From: Porphyra umbilicalis | Lineage: Eukaryota; Rhodophyta; Bangiophyceae; Bangiales; Bangiaceae | DNA length: 64,000 nt | Assembly: GCA_002049455.2 (NCBI GenBank) | Contig: KV918831.1 | Location: 62,001-126,000 of the forward strand | Reading direction: 5' to 3' | In this document: in pieces, positions 29,484 through 39,946 of the stretch | How positions within the stretch are numbered: the stretch's first letter is position 1 | How the letters are laid out: every line of letters begins with the position of its first letter | The notes under the pieces: model-generated | What the model was told of the DNA's origin: nothing | Database searches by the model: none | What the model saw: the letters and a program-made list of their open reading frames with translations, nothing else | Translations under genes and position numbers: made by a program

Positions 29484-31403
29484 CTATCCCTCAGCGTCGG
29501 TGGCGTGTGACTCAGGGGCGATGGTGCCGGCCGGGGTACGGCAGCGGCGAGTCGGCAAAGGTGGCCGTTTGCCACGCGCCGTGGCACGGCCGCGTCGCGA
29601 GCGGCCGTCCTGCTCCAAGTCACAGTCGTGGTCTGTGGCAGTGTTGTCGGCCATGAACTCCTCGCTGTCGGCACGATGCGCAGCTGCCGCCATCATCTCC
29701 GCGGCCTCCTCAGCGGCCGCCTCAACAGGTGTGGACGGTGTCACCTGAGAAGCCATGGGCGTAGAGCGCCGCTCACGTGCTGCGCGTCCGTCGCTGCCTG
29801 TGGTGAGCCCCTGGTCCGAGCTCTCGTCTTCGTCAGTCGTCGATGACGCGTTGGTGGCGCCGCGTCGCGACCGGGTTGGCGGAGGAGGCGGCGTCGACGA
29901 GGATGAAGAGGATACAACAGCACGAGCAGTGCGCACACGCTCACAGCGGCCACCACGGCCGCGTCCACGACCACGGCCGTGTCCTCGGCCGCCTCGAGCG
30001 CCGCGGGCACCACCAAAGCCGCGGGCACCCGCTCTCGCGGCTGCTCGCTCAGCTTCCTCCTCAACCTCGTCCGTGTTGTAGTCGAGCTCGTCACGTGGCC
30101 GGCGGCGACGCCCGCGCGCTCCTTGGGCTTGGCCACGCGGCGCGCTCGGCAAGGCCACCAACAGGTCACCATCGTCCATCTCACGACCTTTCTGCGCGTC
30201 CTTATCCTTGTCCTCCGACTCCTGCAAGCGACGTCGCACCTCGTTGGCCCACCACTTACGTCCTTCGCTTGAGTTGGATGCCTCAGGCGTTGACCAAAAG
30301 GCCAACGCCGTGCGTTGCGCAGCGGACGCGGCCAGCGACTCCAGGGCGGCCGTGTTGGCGGCCGCCTCCCGAATAAGATGCGCTTCCGCCCGAGACGTGG
30401 CCTTAGCGGCCTTGTTGCCCATAGGCCGCTCTTGAAACAGGCGCTGACCGCGCGTGAACGTGGAGGAAAGAGGGGCGTTGCCGTTGCCATCATCGTCGTC
30501 TGAGTCCCCCATAGCGCCAGTAGAAAGCGGGTCTTCGCTCCCAGTCGTGCGCCGCCCGCGGGGCGACGCCGCCGTCGAGGGCGCCGCGCTCGCCAAAGCC
30601 ATTAGCGTGGCACCACCGCTAAACTTGTCGGTGTCCTTGAGGATGCGCCAGTTGCTGAGAGGAGGGCACTTGAGCTTGGCCGCGACCGCCGCGTTGAGGC
30701 CATCGTAGGGGTTCAGGCCGTTGTACTTAGCCTTGGCCGCGTTGATGAGCTGCTCAGCTGTCGGGTTGCCCGTCATCTTGAGGTTGACCACCGCCAGATA
30801 GCATTCTTTAAAGCGATTAATAGCCGGGAACATGTTGTATCGGAGCTCCTTCATGATGGCCGCCGTCGAGCGGGCACGCCGCCGCTCCACTTGGTTCATG
30901 TCAGCGGGCAGGCGTCGGCGGAAGCGGTCGGCCACGTCCTCGTCAAAGCGCTCCAGGCTCTGGTCCACCCCCACCTCAGCGTTAAGCGTTGCTTCCTTGT
31001 AGACGGAGGCAAGCACGTTGCGCTCCGCTTCAACCCAGGACACGCCGCGCGTGCCGCGGCCGCCGGCAGTTGAAAAGATGCTGGCCCGACGGCTGCGCTC
31101 CTCGATGAGGCCGCGCGACGCGGCGGCCTCGGCGCGGAGTTGTAGGACCTCCGCGCGCAACTGGTCCTCCTCCGTCTGCAGGGGCTGCTGCTCCAAGTGC
31201 CTGTCCAGTCCCCCGGAAAGCATGCTTCCGTCGGCCCCAACCGGCGCAGCACGTCGCCCAACTACTAGGGAATCGCCCTGCCCCGTCGGCAAGTTGAGCG
31301 CCGTGCCGGGGACGTCGTCGTGGTTTGCTGGTTCGGTGTTGACAGAGCCGTCTTTGGTAGCAAAAGTGGCCATGTCTTGGCCATCTGCGTTGAAGCTGGC
31401 CAT
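29484..31403 (-). CDS. SANT/trihelix-like Harbinger partner protein
   Basis: Harbinger elements usually carry a second gene for a Myb/SANT-like protein that binds element ends and helps the transposase into the nucleus. Here the first ATG (31403) gives 639 residues. A coiled-coil-like stretch (EEDQLRAEVLQLRAEAAASR) lies near residues 80-105. The likely DNA-binding domain runs about residues 120-265, from SWVEAERNVLASVYKEATLN through ERRRARSTAAIMKELRYNMF to PPLSNWRIL. Its spacing resembles the plant trihelix/NAM-associated family (W-x-E-E ... F ... A ... Y ... W). The C-terminal half is disordered, with Arg/Gly repeats ([10 protein letters not shown]) and Asp/Ser patches. The frame extends upstream of the ATG to GTG 31460. 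Family assignment is by pattern and gene context only. Confidence 0.72.
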   Translation of the reverse strand: MASFNADGQDMATFATKDGSVNTEPANHDDVPGTALNLPTGQGDSLVVGRRAAPVGADGSMLSGGLDRHLEQQPLQTEEDQLRAEVLQLRAEAAASRGLIEERSRRASIFSTAGGRGTRGVSWVEAERNVLASVYKEATLNAEVGVDQSLERFDEDVADRFRRRLPADMNQVERRRARSTAAIMKELRYNMFPAINRFKECYLAVVNLKMTGNPTAEQLINAAKAKYNGLNPYDGLNAAVAAKLKCPPLSNWRILKDTDKFSGGATLMALASAAPSTAASPRGRRTTGSEDPLSTGAMGDSDDDDGNGNAPLSSTFTRGQRLFQERPMGNKAAKATSRAEAHLIREAAANTAALESLAASAAQRTALAFWSTPEASNSSEGRKWWANEVRRRLQESEDKDKDAQKGREMDDGDLLVALPSAPRGQAQGARGRRRRPRDELDYNTDEVEEEAERAAARAGARGFGGARGARGGRGHGRGRGRGRGGRCERVRTARAVVSSSSSSTPPPPPTRSRRGATNASSTTDEDESSDQGLTTGSDGRAARERRSTPMASQVTPSTPVEAAAEEAAEMMAAAAHRADSEEFMADNTATDHDCDLEQDGRSRRGRATARGKRPPLPTRRCRTPAGTIAPESHATDAEG

Positions 31404-31498
31404 GTCTTGGCCAAAAGGTCTTGGGCGCTTGTTGAGCACCGACACGGCCAAGGTAGCCACAATGCCGACGGCCTTGATGGGCCGGTGCTCCGGGGCGG

Positions 31499-32362
31499 CT
31501 AGAACCGTTTAGGCAACGGCAGTCGGCCCAACGCCTTGGGTGCCCACCAAACCGGCGCCGCGGGGAGGTTGGTGTTCACCCAGTACTCCTCGCGCTTGCC
31601 CTCAGCGTCCGGCAAAGCTAGGCGGCGCTCCCACCGCGGAGGCCTTGTGAGCGCCTCCTCCCGCTCGGCCTCGCGCCGCTGGGCCAGCACCCGCTGGTGT
31701 TCCTCCCACGTCACGGTGACCTCGACACCGTGCTCGTCGGGGGGGAGCTTGATGAGGCGCGGCGACGCCCACGGGCAGGGGCACCGCGGCGGGCACGTTG
31801 GGTGCTCGTCCCCGACAGTGACGGCGCACCGACACACGTAGCACATACGACGATGCGCCCGCCGCTCAGCAGTCCGACTCCAAAACGCGCAGTCACCTTG
31901 TGGGATCCACTCCCAGCCCCAGCCCGGCTGTGCGGGGGGCCGGACCGCCCAAGGGCACGGACAATCACGAGGGCACATAGCGATGTTACTGCTCACCTTC
32001 TGCGACCGCTTACACTGCGTGCAGATGCTGCGACGGCCACGCTGCAACTCGGCCTTCGAGATAGTAGGGGCCCTCGGGCCATACCTCGGGCGAGGTGTGT
32101 ACGCGGGAGCGTCGCCACGAGCTCGAGTGCGCGACGTCCGCGGCAGAGCCGCAGTGTCATCAGCTTCGGGCATGACCGCCGCCGAGGCAGGTCCCGCACC
32201 ACCTCCGGCAGGCCCTGAGTGGGCAGCGGTGTCCGCACGTCGTGGGCTGTCAGGCCTCTCAGCAGCAGCGCTCGACGGAATCGGCGGGGGCGGTGTCGCC
32301 ACGCGCACGCGTGGTGGCGTCGGAGGGGGCGTCGTACGGAACGGCGGGGCGCCGCTAGCCAT
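31499..32362 (-). CDS. Small protein with two CxxC...CxxxCPCPW zinc-type motifs
   Basis: An ATG in CCATGG context at 32362 gives 287 residues. After a Pro/Arg/Ala-rich N-terminal half, the protein has two related cysteine clusters: CTQCKRSQKVSSNIAMCPRD followed by CPCPW (around residues 150-175) and CYVCRCAVTVGDEHPTCPPR followed by CPCPW (around 205-235). Each has the form C-x2-C, about 13 residues, C-x3-C-x-C-x-W, suggesting two similar zinc-binding modules. A charged helical segment (EEHQRVLAQRREAEREEA) follows. It ends 95 bp upstream of the SANT-like gene on the same strand, so both could share a transcript or even be spliced together. I do not recognise the family; a DNA- or RNA-binding role in the Harbinger element is a guess. 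Confidence 0.6.
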   Translation of the reverse strand: MASGAPPFRTTPPPTPPRVRVATPPPPIPSSAAAERPDSPRRADTAAHSGPAGGGAGPASAAVMPEADDTAALPRTSRTRARGDAPAYTPRPRYGPRAPTISKAELQRGRRSICTQCKRSQKVSSNIAMCPRDCPCPWAVRPPAQPGWGWEWIPQGDCAFWSRTAERRAHRRMCYVCRCAVTVGDEHPTCPPRCPCPWASPRLIKLPPDEHGVEVTVTWEEHQRVLAQRREAEREEALTRPPRWERRLALPDAEGKREEYWVNTNLPAAPVWWAPKALGRLPLPKRF

Positions 32363-34670
32363 GGCGCGCACCTCGGCTCGAGTTCGGAACGAGCCGGATG
32401 GTAGCGCTGGCTCTGTGGCTCCCCAAAACCACAGCCACACGCGCAGCGTGCTGGCAGCCGGTCGCAGCGTAGAGGTTGCAGGCCGCGAGGGAGAGCGCAA
32501 GTCGTAGAAGTGGCCGCTGTCAAAGAAAAACGGCCGCTGCGCGCGCGCGGCCGTAGTAGAAATGCAGCCCCACGGCTGGGCCCAAGCGGCGGCACGGGAG
32601 CACGGTCGTGGGCGTGGTGGCGTCCGCGCAGCAGTGTGGCGGCCAAGCGGCGGCACGGGAGCAAGGTGGTGGGCGCGATGGTGTCGGCGCCGCGCCGCAG
32701 TGTGGTAGCGGTGACGGTGTGCGGCGGCGTGACGGTGGGCGTAACGCAGGTTGACGAAGACGGCCCTGGACCGGTTAGTGCAGGGGGCCGTCCGAAAGGG
32801 GCCTCTAGAAGGCTTCTGCCTGCTTGCTGCTGAGGCTCCGAGATGCGGATGTGTCACACAGGGCAGAGGTGGCACGTTCCTCCAAAACGAGGCTGGGCAC
32901 AGGGCCTGTGCCCCCACGCCCACAGGCCTTGTGTCCACAGGCCCCAGTCAGGCAAGCAGTCAGGTCCACGCAGTGTCTGCTTGCATGAGCGAGCATCGAG
33001 ACCAATTCGCGAGGCCCACACCAGCACCAGTCGATCTTGGCGTGCCTGGCGAGGCGCCATCACTCGTGGCGAGGCCACAGCGCCTGATGTCCATCCGCCT
33101 GGGTTCTGAGCGGACGGTTGGGAGACAGGGGACTGCCCCAATGTTGGTGAATCGGGCCCCATCAAGAGAAACTAGTGACGCGTCACGGGTATCGCTTGTC
33201 ACTGGGCCCTGCGCGGAGCGATCAGTGGCAGTCAATAGCGCATATGTGTCGTGTCGGCCATGTCAGCTTGGCCACAACGCTCATTTTCCAGCCAAGGAGG
33301 GCCACACAATGTGATCGCACCACATGACCAGTGACCAATAACGGTGAATCGTCTGACTCCTCGAGGGACACTGCGCGCTGGAACCGGCTCGCAGGGCCAC
33401 CCCACCGTAGTGTGGTCATCCATCGGACAGCATGCGAAGGCGTGTGGTGCGGAACGTCCCTACGCATAGGTTGTCCGTTGGCGGGCCACGGCGCAGGGGC
33501 CAGCACGTGGCGGTCATTCTAGACCGTCCAATCAAAATTGGGGCGGCCTTGATCCAACTCACTGGCCCTCCTCGTGTCACGCGGGACTCACTCACGGTGT
33601 TGCACCGCAATCTCATATCTCGGGCCTGATCGGACCGCCCGACGAGGCAAGCGGCCGGGCCCAGGCGTTTGTGAGTTGTGTTGACGGTTTCTACACACAG
33701 GGGCCAGAGCGTGGCGGCCAGTCGCCAGAGCGTGGCGGCCAGTCTCTCTGGTCCAATCAAAAGCGGTTCCATCTTTTTGATCCGCGCGGAACTGGCTCAC
33801 GTGATCTCACCACGATCGCATCTTTCACATGTGGAACCTCATTTTCTGCGGCCGTGGAGGGCGGTGCTTGCACAGAACTGGGGGCTACTCGTTTACAGAG
33901 GCTTGGTTACAGTAATCATGCTCAAATATTGGCGATGCCTGTAGCCTGCAACGGATCAGTGTGAAAGGCGCCCTCTGTAATCGCACTCACTGCATGATGT
34001 GGAAACTGACAGAGTGCCGTGTGGACTGCGTCTCCGTACGCAGGCGGTCAGCGCACAGCCATGGCACCGACCGACACGACCGCCACGCGGCCGTCACGCG
34101 TACGGGGGAGGCCAAACGCGTACGGGGGAGGAGGGGGGGGAGGGTGGGAGGGGGGGGTGCGCCCGTAGCTTCCAGTCGTACGCTTGGACGCTTGGACGCG
34201 CTGAAAAGGCCATCTCCGTACAAAAAGGGAAGAACGCTCACGTCCTTTTCATATACTCTGCACAGGGACAGGCGCGCTGTGACACTGTCATGAAGATAGT
34301 CGCACCAAACCCAACGCGCAGAGAACAGTAACACGAAGCGTGACGGAAAAGCAGCAAGAGGTTTATGGAGAGGCATCAAGACAGATGATGGTACAGAGGC
34401 CGCGCCCCATGTACGCAATCCAGTATGTATAGAGCAAGAAACAGAAAATGCGGAAACCAAGCACGCCCGACGTACGCCCGACGTACGCAATGCTAGAAAG
34501 AAAGTATGGAAGTGCGAACGGCCCGGCCCGGCAAAGGCCGTCCAGTGAAGAGACAAAGCGAGAAAGACAGACGCCGCCCCAAAGAGCAGCCAGTGCTACC
34601 AGCACGTGCATGCCATGGTCGTACAGCCAAACACCTCGGGCACCTACCCGATACTGTGGGGCCCAGGGCG
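32363..34670. other. Intergenic region, short repeats
   Basis: No supported gene. Near 33495-33533 and 33699-33768, words of the type GGGCCAG(C/A)(A/G)CGTGGCGG...GTCCAATCAAAA recur, with an internal duplication GCCAGAGCGTGGCGGCCAGT at about 33703-33742. A CGTACGGGGGAGG duplication lies at about 34101-34130. The flanks may include ends of the Harbinger element, which I could not define. Confidence 0.35.
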
Positions 34671-35912
34671 TCACTCATCCCCGTCCCACTCGTCCCACTC
34701 CTCCCCGTCGTCGACATCACCCTCTCCCTCATCGTCTTTATACCCGAGGACCCCTGCAGCAGAAGCAGCCGCCGAGACTCCCGCCAGTACCCCAGCCGTC
34801 GTCCTTGCCGCCCCCCCAGCCGTTGCCGTGAGAGTCTGGTCCTGCTCGCTCGCGAGGATGACCTTAACGATGACAACTTCATCGTCGTCGTCAGTCGCCG
34901 CGGAGGCCGCCACGGCCTTGCCCTTGCCGGTCGACGGACCCCGGCCAGTCGAGGCCAGGACCTCCCCAGCGCCTTTCCCTCGTGCCCCAACCGAGGCCGC
35001 GACGGCCTTTCCCTTCCCCTTGCTCGACGGCGCCCCCTCGGGCCCGGTCACGACCTGGCCAACGTCCACATCTTGTGCCCCCGCCGAGGGCGACACGGCC
35101 TTGACATTGCCATTAGCCGCCACCGCCCGAGCGCCAGACGCGCCGCCAGGCCCGGCTTCGGCCGCCAAGGCCGCCATCACTACGGCCTGTCCCGGACCCT
35201 TGTACGCTTGTTTGATGGCCTTGCAGTTTACATAGGCCATACCGTGCGGCCCGGAGGCCGCCATGCCCTTCTGGACAAGGCGGTAGTTGCGGCACGCATC
35301 CCAATAGAGCTTGGCGGCGGCCCACTGTCGCATCTTGGCCGCGAACAAGCGCTCGGCCAGCAAGAACGCAATAGCGCGCTGCTCCGGAGTGGCACCGCGC
35401 AGGGCCGCCCGCTGCTTGCGCGTTGTCCACTGCAGGCCGAGCACATCTACGGCCTCGAGCGCGCGGGAAAAGTCGCCGGCTGGAAAGTGGTATATCGCCT
35501 CCATCTCCACAACGTCGGCATCGGTCCCATCTTTGGCCGACTTGACGGCCACGACACCCCCCGCCTCCTGGCTGCTATCGCCGCGAGTGCTCTGCTTGGA
35601 GGTCTTGACGGCCACATCGGCCCGGCCGTCCTCGGCCGCCCTTGCGAACTTGGCCACCTTGGGGGCCACACCAGCAATGAGTGGAGCTTCTCTGGCCTTG
35701 CGCTTGTCACCTCTGCCGCCGGCCTCGACCGAGGCCGCGCCCCCCGCCGTGGCCGTCTTCACGGCCACATGCTTGTACTCCTTCTCGGCCTCGTCGGCCT
35801 TGCGCATGGCCGGAGAGCTGCCGCGGGTCGTGTTGTTCTCGATGAAGGTAATCGTCGCCTTGGCCGCGTCCTGGCCAATCTTGGTCGCCTCTGCCATTTC
35901 CCGCTCGTACAT
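34671..35912 (-). CDS. Unknown protein with acidic C-terminus
   Basis: First ATG of the frame is at 35912 (MYEREMAEATKIGQDAAKAT); the frame is open further upstream, so the start is uncertain. About 413 residues. The N-terminal third is Lys/Ala-rich and charged. A folded-looking segment lies around residues 150-245 (FPAGDFSRALEAVDVLGLQW, then TPEQRAIAFLLAERLFAAKM and YWDACRNYRLVQKGM). A repeated SxGKGKAVAAS phrase follows (SSKGKGKAVAAS and STGKGKAVAAS), and the end is strongly acidic (DDEGEGDVDDGEEWDEWDGD). No family is recognised. It lies among transposon-derived sequence, and an accessory gene of a mobile element is possible. Codon composition matches neighbouring genes. Confidence 0.5.
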   Translation of the reverse strand: MYEREMAEATKIGQDAAKATITFIENNTTRGSSPAMRKADEAEKEYKHVAVKTATAGGAASVEAGGRGDKRKAREAPLIAGVAPKVAKFARAAEDGRADVAVKTSKQSTRGDSSQEAGGVVAVKSAKDGTDADVVEMEAIYHFPAGDFSRALEAVDVLGLQWTTRKQRAALRGATPEQRAIAFLLAERLFAAKMRQWAAAKLYWDACRNYRLVQKGMAASGPHGMAYVNCKAIKQAYKGPGQAVVMAALAAEAGPGGASGARAVAANGNVKAVSPSAGAQDVDVGQVVTGPEGAPSSKGKGKAVAASVGARGKGAGEVLASTGRGPSTGKGKAVAASAATDDDDEVVIVKVILASEQDQTLTATAGGAARTTAGVLAGVSAAASAAGVLGYKDDEGEGDVDDGEEWDEWDGDE

Positions 35913-37909
35913 CTCCGGCTGCCGCAAGGAAGTGCGAGCCCAAGGGCCACGCGGCCTGTCGAGGCCGAACAGATGCAGGCAGGCGGCTCACGGGCAGGCG
36001 GACCGACGGCGGCAGAGAGCTGAGGAATGGGAGGTTCCGGCCTCGTAGACGGCGACGACGTCAAGGCCGGAGTAGGTGCACGAGCAACCTGCGGGCGGCG
36101 GGTGAGGTGTAGGCAAGGGAGCAGTGGGTGGTGCGTGGCGGGTGTGCGTGAAAGAGCAGTGGTGGAAAGCACGACATTTCCGCGACGGTGAGCACCCTAT
36201 GCTGTGATCTGGGCACAGAAGAACCCTTCCGAACCACCCGCCCATCCGCTCCACACGTGCTCTGCAATCCCCCCGCCACCCTGGCTAGGTCCCCACCCAG
36301 ACTCAGCGCCCCCCGCGCGGCGGGTCGAAATCGATGGCCAAATCTATGGCCCCCCAGCGTCAATCGAGTCACCACCTGCGTACAACAATGATCAACAACA
36401 GGCACCTATTGGTCCGATAACCATTCCTTGGCCCAGGCGTCAGCTGAACGGCACGTGCAATGTGCTGAGAGGTCCCGCGGCAACGGTATTTTGATGCTGG
36501 CAGGCTCCTCGTCGTGAGAGAGCCGTGCGCGCGGGGCGTGGCACGCCAGTCAAGCGAGGACGGGTAAAATAGTAGATCCCACGGCGGGGCGCCTATGCCC
36601 CTCAGACGTTTGACGCACACACAACGTTGACGGCCAAGCTCTTTCACCGCGTTCCCGCGTCGCCAAAAGAAAGCAGTCCACCAGGCCGCGCCTCGTGCGG
36701 CTGTCGAATCACTGATGCAGCGCATGCGGGCGCCCCGCAACGAGAGCGGACCAGATTATGAGTGGGAGAGGAGGCTGCACCTCATGAATCACAGGTGGCG
36801 CCCTACAAAACCGTAGCCTGGCTGGCCACCGCCCACACACGCACACACAAGACAACAGAATATAGTCCGACGAGGCTTTGCCGCGGCTCGTGTGGTGCTG
36901 ACTCAGCGATCGAGCGACGTAGGCGGGCCGCCCGGGCCCCAGAATGGGCGACCAAGGGCCAGTATAAGGAGATTCCATGCCTCCCATATCCCTCCTATAT
37001 CCTTGTCTATGCCCTCCCGCAACGTTGCCGGGCTAGCCGCGGCCCATACACGCCCTTGCGTCACTGGGCGACCTGGATTTTGCCGTGCCTCGTGCGCTGG
37101 GTGCCGAAGCCCTGGGCCAATGATACTGTGGCGCATACGGCGAGAGCGGACGTGTGGAAGAAGACGGCATGCCTTGCGTTTGCCCCCTCGTCCCTCTTGC
37201 AACGTATCCGGGCCAGGGGGCCATTCAAAGCGACTGCGTGCAGGCGAGAGGCAATCTGGTTGCTTGGGACCACTTCCGACATGACTGAGACACGTGGTGA
37301 CCCCAATCGTGGCTCTAAACGGCTCGACGACCGCCGCATTGTCTGATGATATCAACAACAGTAGCCGTCTGATCGCAGAATGTCGGCTAAATTCAACTAC
37401 GATTGCATGCGCTTTTGACAACGATCGCACTCTCAGGCCAGGACTCTCGCGCTGGTACACCTGGCAGCGTCAACAGCCTCAAGAAGGACGTAGAGCCGGT
37501 TGCATGTAGAAAGGCACAGCCATCAATGAGCGTTCTGACTTCCACAAATGTTTACGTTGTTTTAAGAATGTAGCCCCTGTTTTCTATCAAGTACAATGCA
37601 GCTCTCAGGACCTTGAGGTTGCAGGGTCGGAACGTCCTCGACACCCAATCATACGCCCACGCGTTTCATACGTGGCGGGCCTAAATTGGTTCGGATGCGG
37701 AGTCGATGCAGCGTTGTTGGCTGTGCTCTAAGAAGCGGTGTTCGGGTGGGAGGACGCGTACGAGTCCGGTACGCGTACCACCCCCGCCCGACCATCGCCA
37801 TCCACAGCCCTCCTCACCACTCGCCGTTCGGCCGCCGAGCCCGCCGCCGCTTGGCCGACTCTTCTCCCTGATTGTCGACATCGGAACACTCCCCCCCACT
37901 CACGCTTCC
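35913..37909. other. Intergenic region without recognised gene
   Basis: The region is of mixed composition with many short overlapping ORFs on both strands and no domain or consistent frame. Part may be the 5' flank of the minus-strand gene at 34671-35912. Confidence 0.35.
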
Positions 37910-38494
37910 ATGGCACGCATGGCCGCCGACAATGCCGTGGTGACTGCCGCGGGGGCGCGGTATCCCCCCCCCCCCAACGCTGCTCGCCACGGCCGACCGG
38001 CCGCCTCCACCCGCACCCGTCAGCGGGCGGCGGCCTACTCCAAGATCACCCTCCTCCCTGCCGTCGGTGCCCCCCCGTGCACAACACACGGGGGCAGGGG
38101 GGCCGTTCGCGACGGCGGCCGGTCGGCGCGCTCGCCGGCAGGTGCCGCAGAGGCACCGATGCCCATGACGCGGCGGCACAGCCGCGCGCCGCGGCGGGCC
38201 GCCGCCTTTTCCAAGATCACCGTCATATCGGTCGGCTCCCCGTGCTCGTCCGCGGAGGACCTGCCCACGCCGTGTGGCGGCGCGTACGGCACACCCCCGT
38301 CATGGAGGGGGGCGGTGACGACCGCCGCCGCCGCCGCCGCCGCCACCTCACCACCCTGGGTCGACGGCGTTGTCGACGATGCAGACTTGGACGCCCTCGA
38401 CGCGTTGGGGTGGCTGGCGGACCCGCCGCCCCCGTCGGCGCTCGTGCGGGCAGCGAGTGACGATGTGCGCGCGGATGGGGCCCTCGAGTTTTGA
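37910..38494 (+). CDS. Small putative protein with duplicated AAA-[YF]-SKIT motif
   Basis: The ATG (TTCCATGG context) gives 194 residues to TGA. Two related phrases occur: RQRAAAYSKITLLPAVGAPP near residue 38 and RRAAAFSKITVISVGSPCSS near residue 98, each followed by a Cys. The C-terminus is acidic-hydrophobic (VDGVVDDADLDALDALGWLA), resembling a short interaction or activation motif. The rest is low complexity. The frame passes a C12 run (37965-37976) without breaking. The duplicated motif argues for a real protein, yet in such GC-rich DNA chance ORFs are common, and a 262-codon frame starts upstream at 37706. No function is proposed. Confidence 0.42.
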   Translation: MARMAADNAVVTAAGARYPPPPNAARHGRPAASTRTRQRAAAYSKITLLPAVGAPPCTTHGGRGAVRDGGRSARSPAGAAEAPMPMTRRHSRAPRRAAAFSKITVISVGSPCSSAEDLPTPCGGAYGTPPSWRGAVTTAAAAAAATSPPWVDGVVDDADLDALDALGWLADPPPPSALVRAASDDVRADGALEF

Positions 38495-39946
38495 GTGTCT
38501 GCTGCGCCGCCGCGGCCGCGCGCAGCGCGCGTGACGGGTGCCTGCACGCGCCTCGGCGGCTCGCGCCGACGAGCCTCGTACTACGGGTTGCCGCCGCACA
38601 TCGCCCGCAATGCGTGCCGACACGCACCGTGCGTGGATGCCTTCGTTGGGAATGGGGTGATGGGGCAAGCGCCGGCGCCCCGGCTGCTCGCCCCGACGTA
38701 TGCCAAGCCGTGGGTGGCCGCTGGGCATGGCCCGCGCCTCGTGCTGACACGCGCTGTGTGTGTGTGCCGTCGTTATTGGTTGGGTAGTCCGCTGGGCCGC
38801 TGCGTGCCGTCGGCAGCCCCTCCGTGGGGGCACGACGGTGCACAGCGACACGGGCATGGCGGCGACAGGCGGCAAGCGCGGCGCGCCTGGCACCTCCCAC
38901 GCTCGGCTTCCGGCAGCGCCACCTGCAAAATGCATTCCTGTGTACAGTGATTTCTCGCAAAAAGATCGCCGACCATAAGATCGTTTTCAAAATGACCTGC
39001 GTCTCCAGGTCGTCAAGGGGGGTAAATTCGAAAACTGCAAGGGCCTTTCTCCACCACTCCCGATCTTATTATGGCAAGAACTCTCTGAATTTAACAATTC
39101 CATCGCCTCAAGGCTTGGGGGAGGTGGCCCTGCTGCCGCCGCTGCCGGCAGCGGCGGCAGCAGGGCCACCTCCCCCAATGGCATGCCATACCGCCGCGGC
39201 GGCATGCCGCCGCCACTGCCGAGTCATGGATGCCCAGCGGCGGCAGGGGTGAAAGGACGACGGCGGTCGCCGCCGTCGGCGGCTGTCGGCCGCGTGGCCG
39301 CCCGCGCTGGGACGGTCGACGGGCAGGGGGGGGCGGTGCGGGGGAGCACCCCCGCGCCCGCTCCGTCGAGGCGGGCGGGGGCTGCGGCGCCGCGGGCGGG
39401 CCAGGGGGCGGCGGACAAGGACGGGCGCGACGGGCGCCGGCGGGGCGCCTCGGAGGGTTTGAAAGCAACGGCTGGGCGGAGGATTGGGGGGGGGGGGGGG
39501 GACGTCAAAAAGGGGCGCGGTGCGGCTCGTGGGGGGGGAGATGAAAACGGGGCAGAGGTGCGGGCCGCGGGGGGGGCACCCAAATGAGGCACGGATGCTC
39601 GTCGTGGGGTGGATTTTAGCCGCTCGACGGACCGCCGTTCGGGGTCCCAGACCGCCGACGCTGCGGCCCGCCAGCTCAACCGTCGGCGATGCGCACTGCG
39701 TGTCATTTTCTCAGAGTCTGTTGGTCGCCAGTTACGACGAGCGCGCTGCGCTGCCCGCCGCCTTCACCAGGCGCTACACTCCCCTGTTGCTTCCCCACGC
39801 ACTGCATTCCCCATCTGCAACCATACAGTGGGACAATTCCCCCCCCCCCCCACATTTGCGCCACGCATGCCCGTGGACGCAGGCCTCCCCTCCCCCCCCC
39901 TCACCCCCCCACCCCCCCCGTCCACCACCACCCGCCCGCCCGCCGC
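38495..39946. other. Intergenic region with a 64-bp perfect palindrome
   Basis: No gene is supported; all ORFs overlap on both strands in GC-rich sequence. A slightly AT-richer island at about 38940-39110 directly precedes a perfect palindrome at 39115-39178. Long C runs occur near 39838-39920, just downstream of the minus-strand secreted-protein gene. Confidence 0.45.
39115..39178. repeat. 64-bp perfect palindrome (32-bp arms, no spacer)
   Basis: The left arm reads TTGGGGGAGGTGGCCCTGCT then GCCGCCGCTGCC; the right arm is its exact reverse complement, with the centre between 39146 and 39147. A further inverted word pair GGCATGCC/GGCATGCC flanks a CCGCCGCGGCGG core just downstream (about 39180-39210). 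Confidence 0.92.

Noticed and set aside
38223-38990. A 255-codon minus-strand frame opposite the small SKIT protein
   Set aside because: It overlaps in antisense and has no motif. The plus-strand frame has the internal duplication and the better start context.
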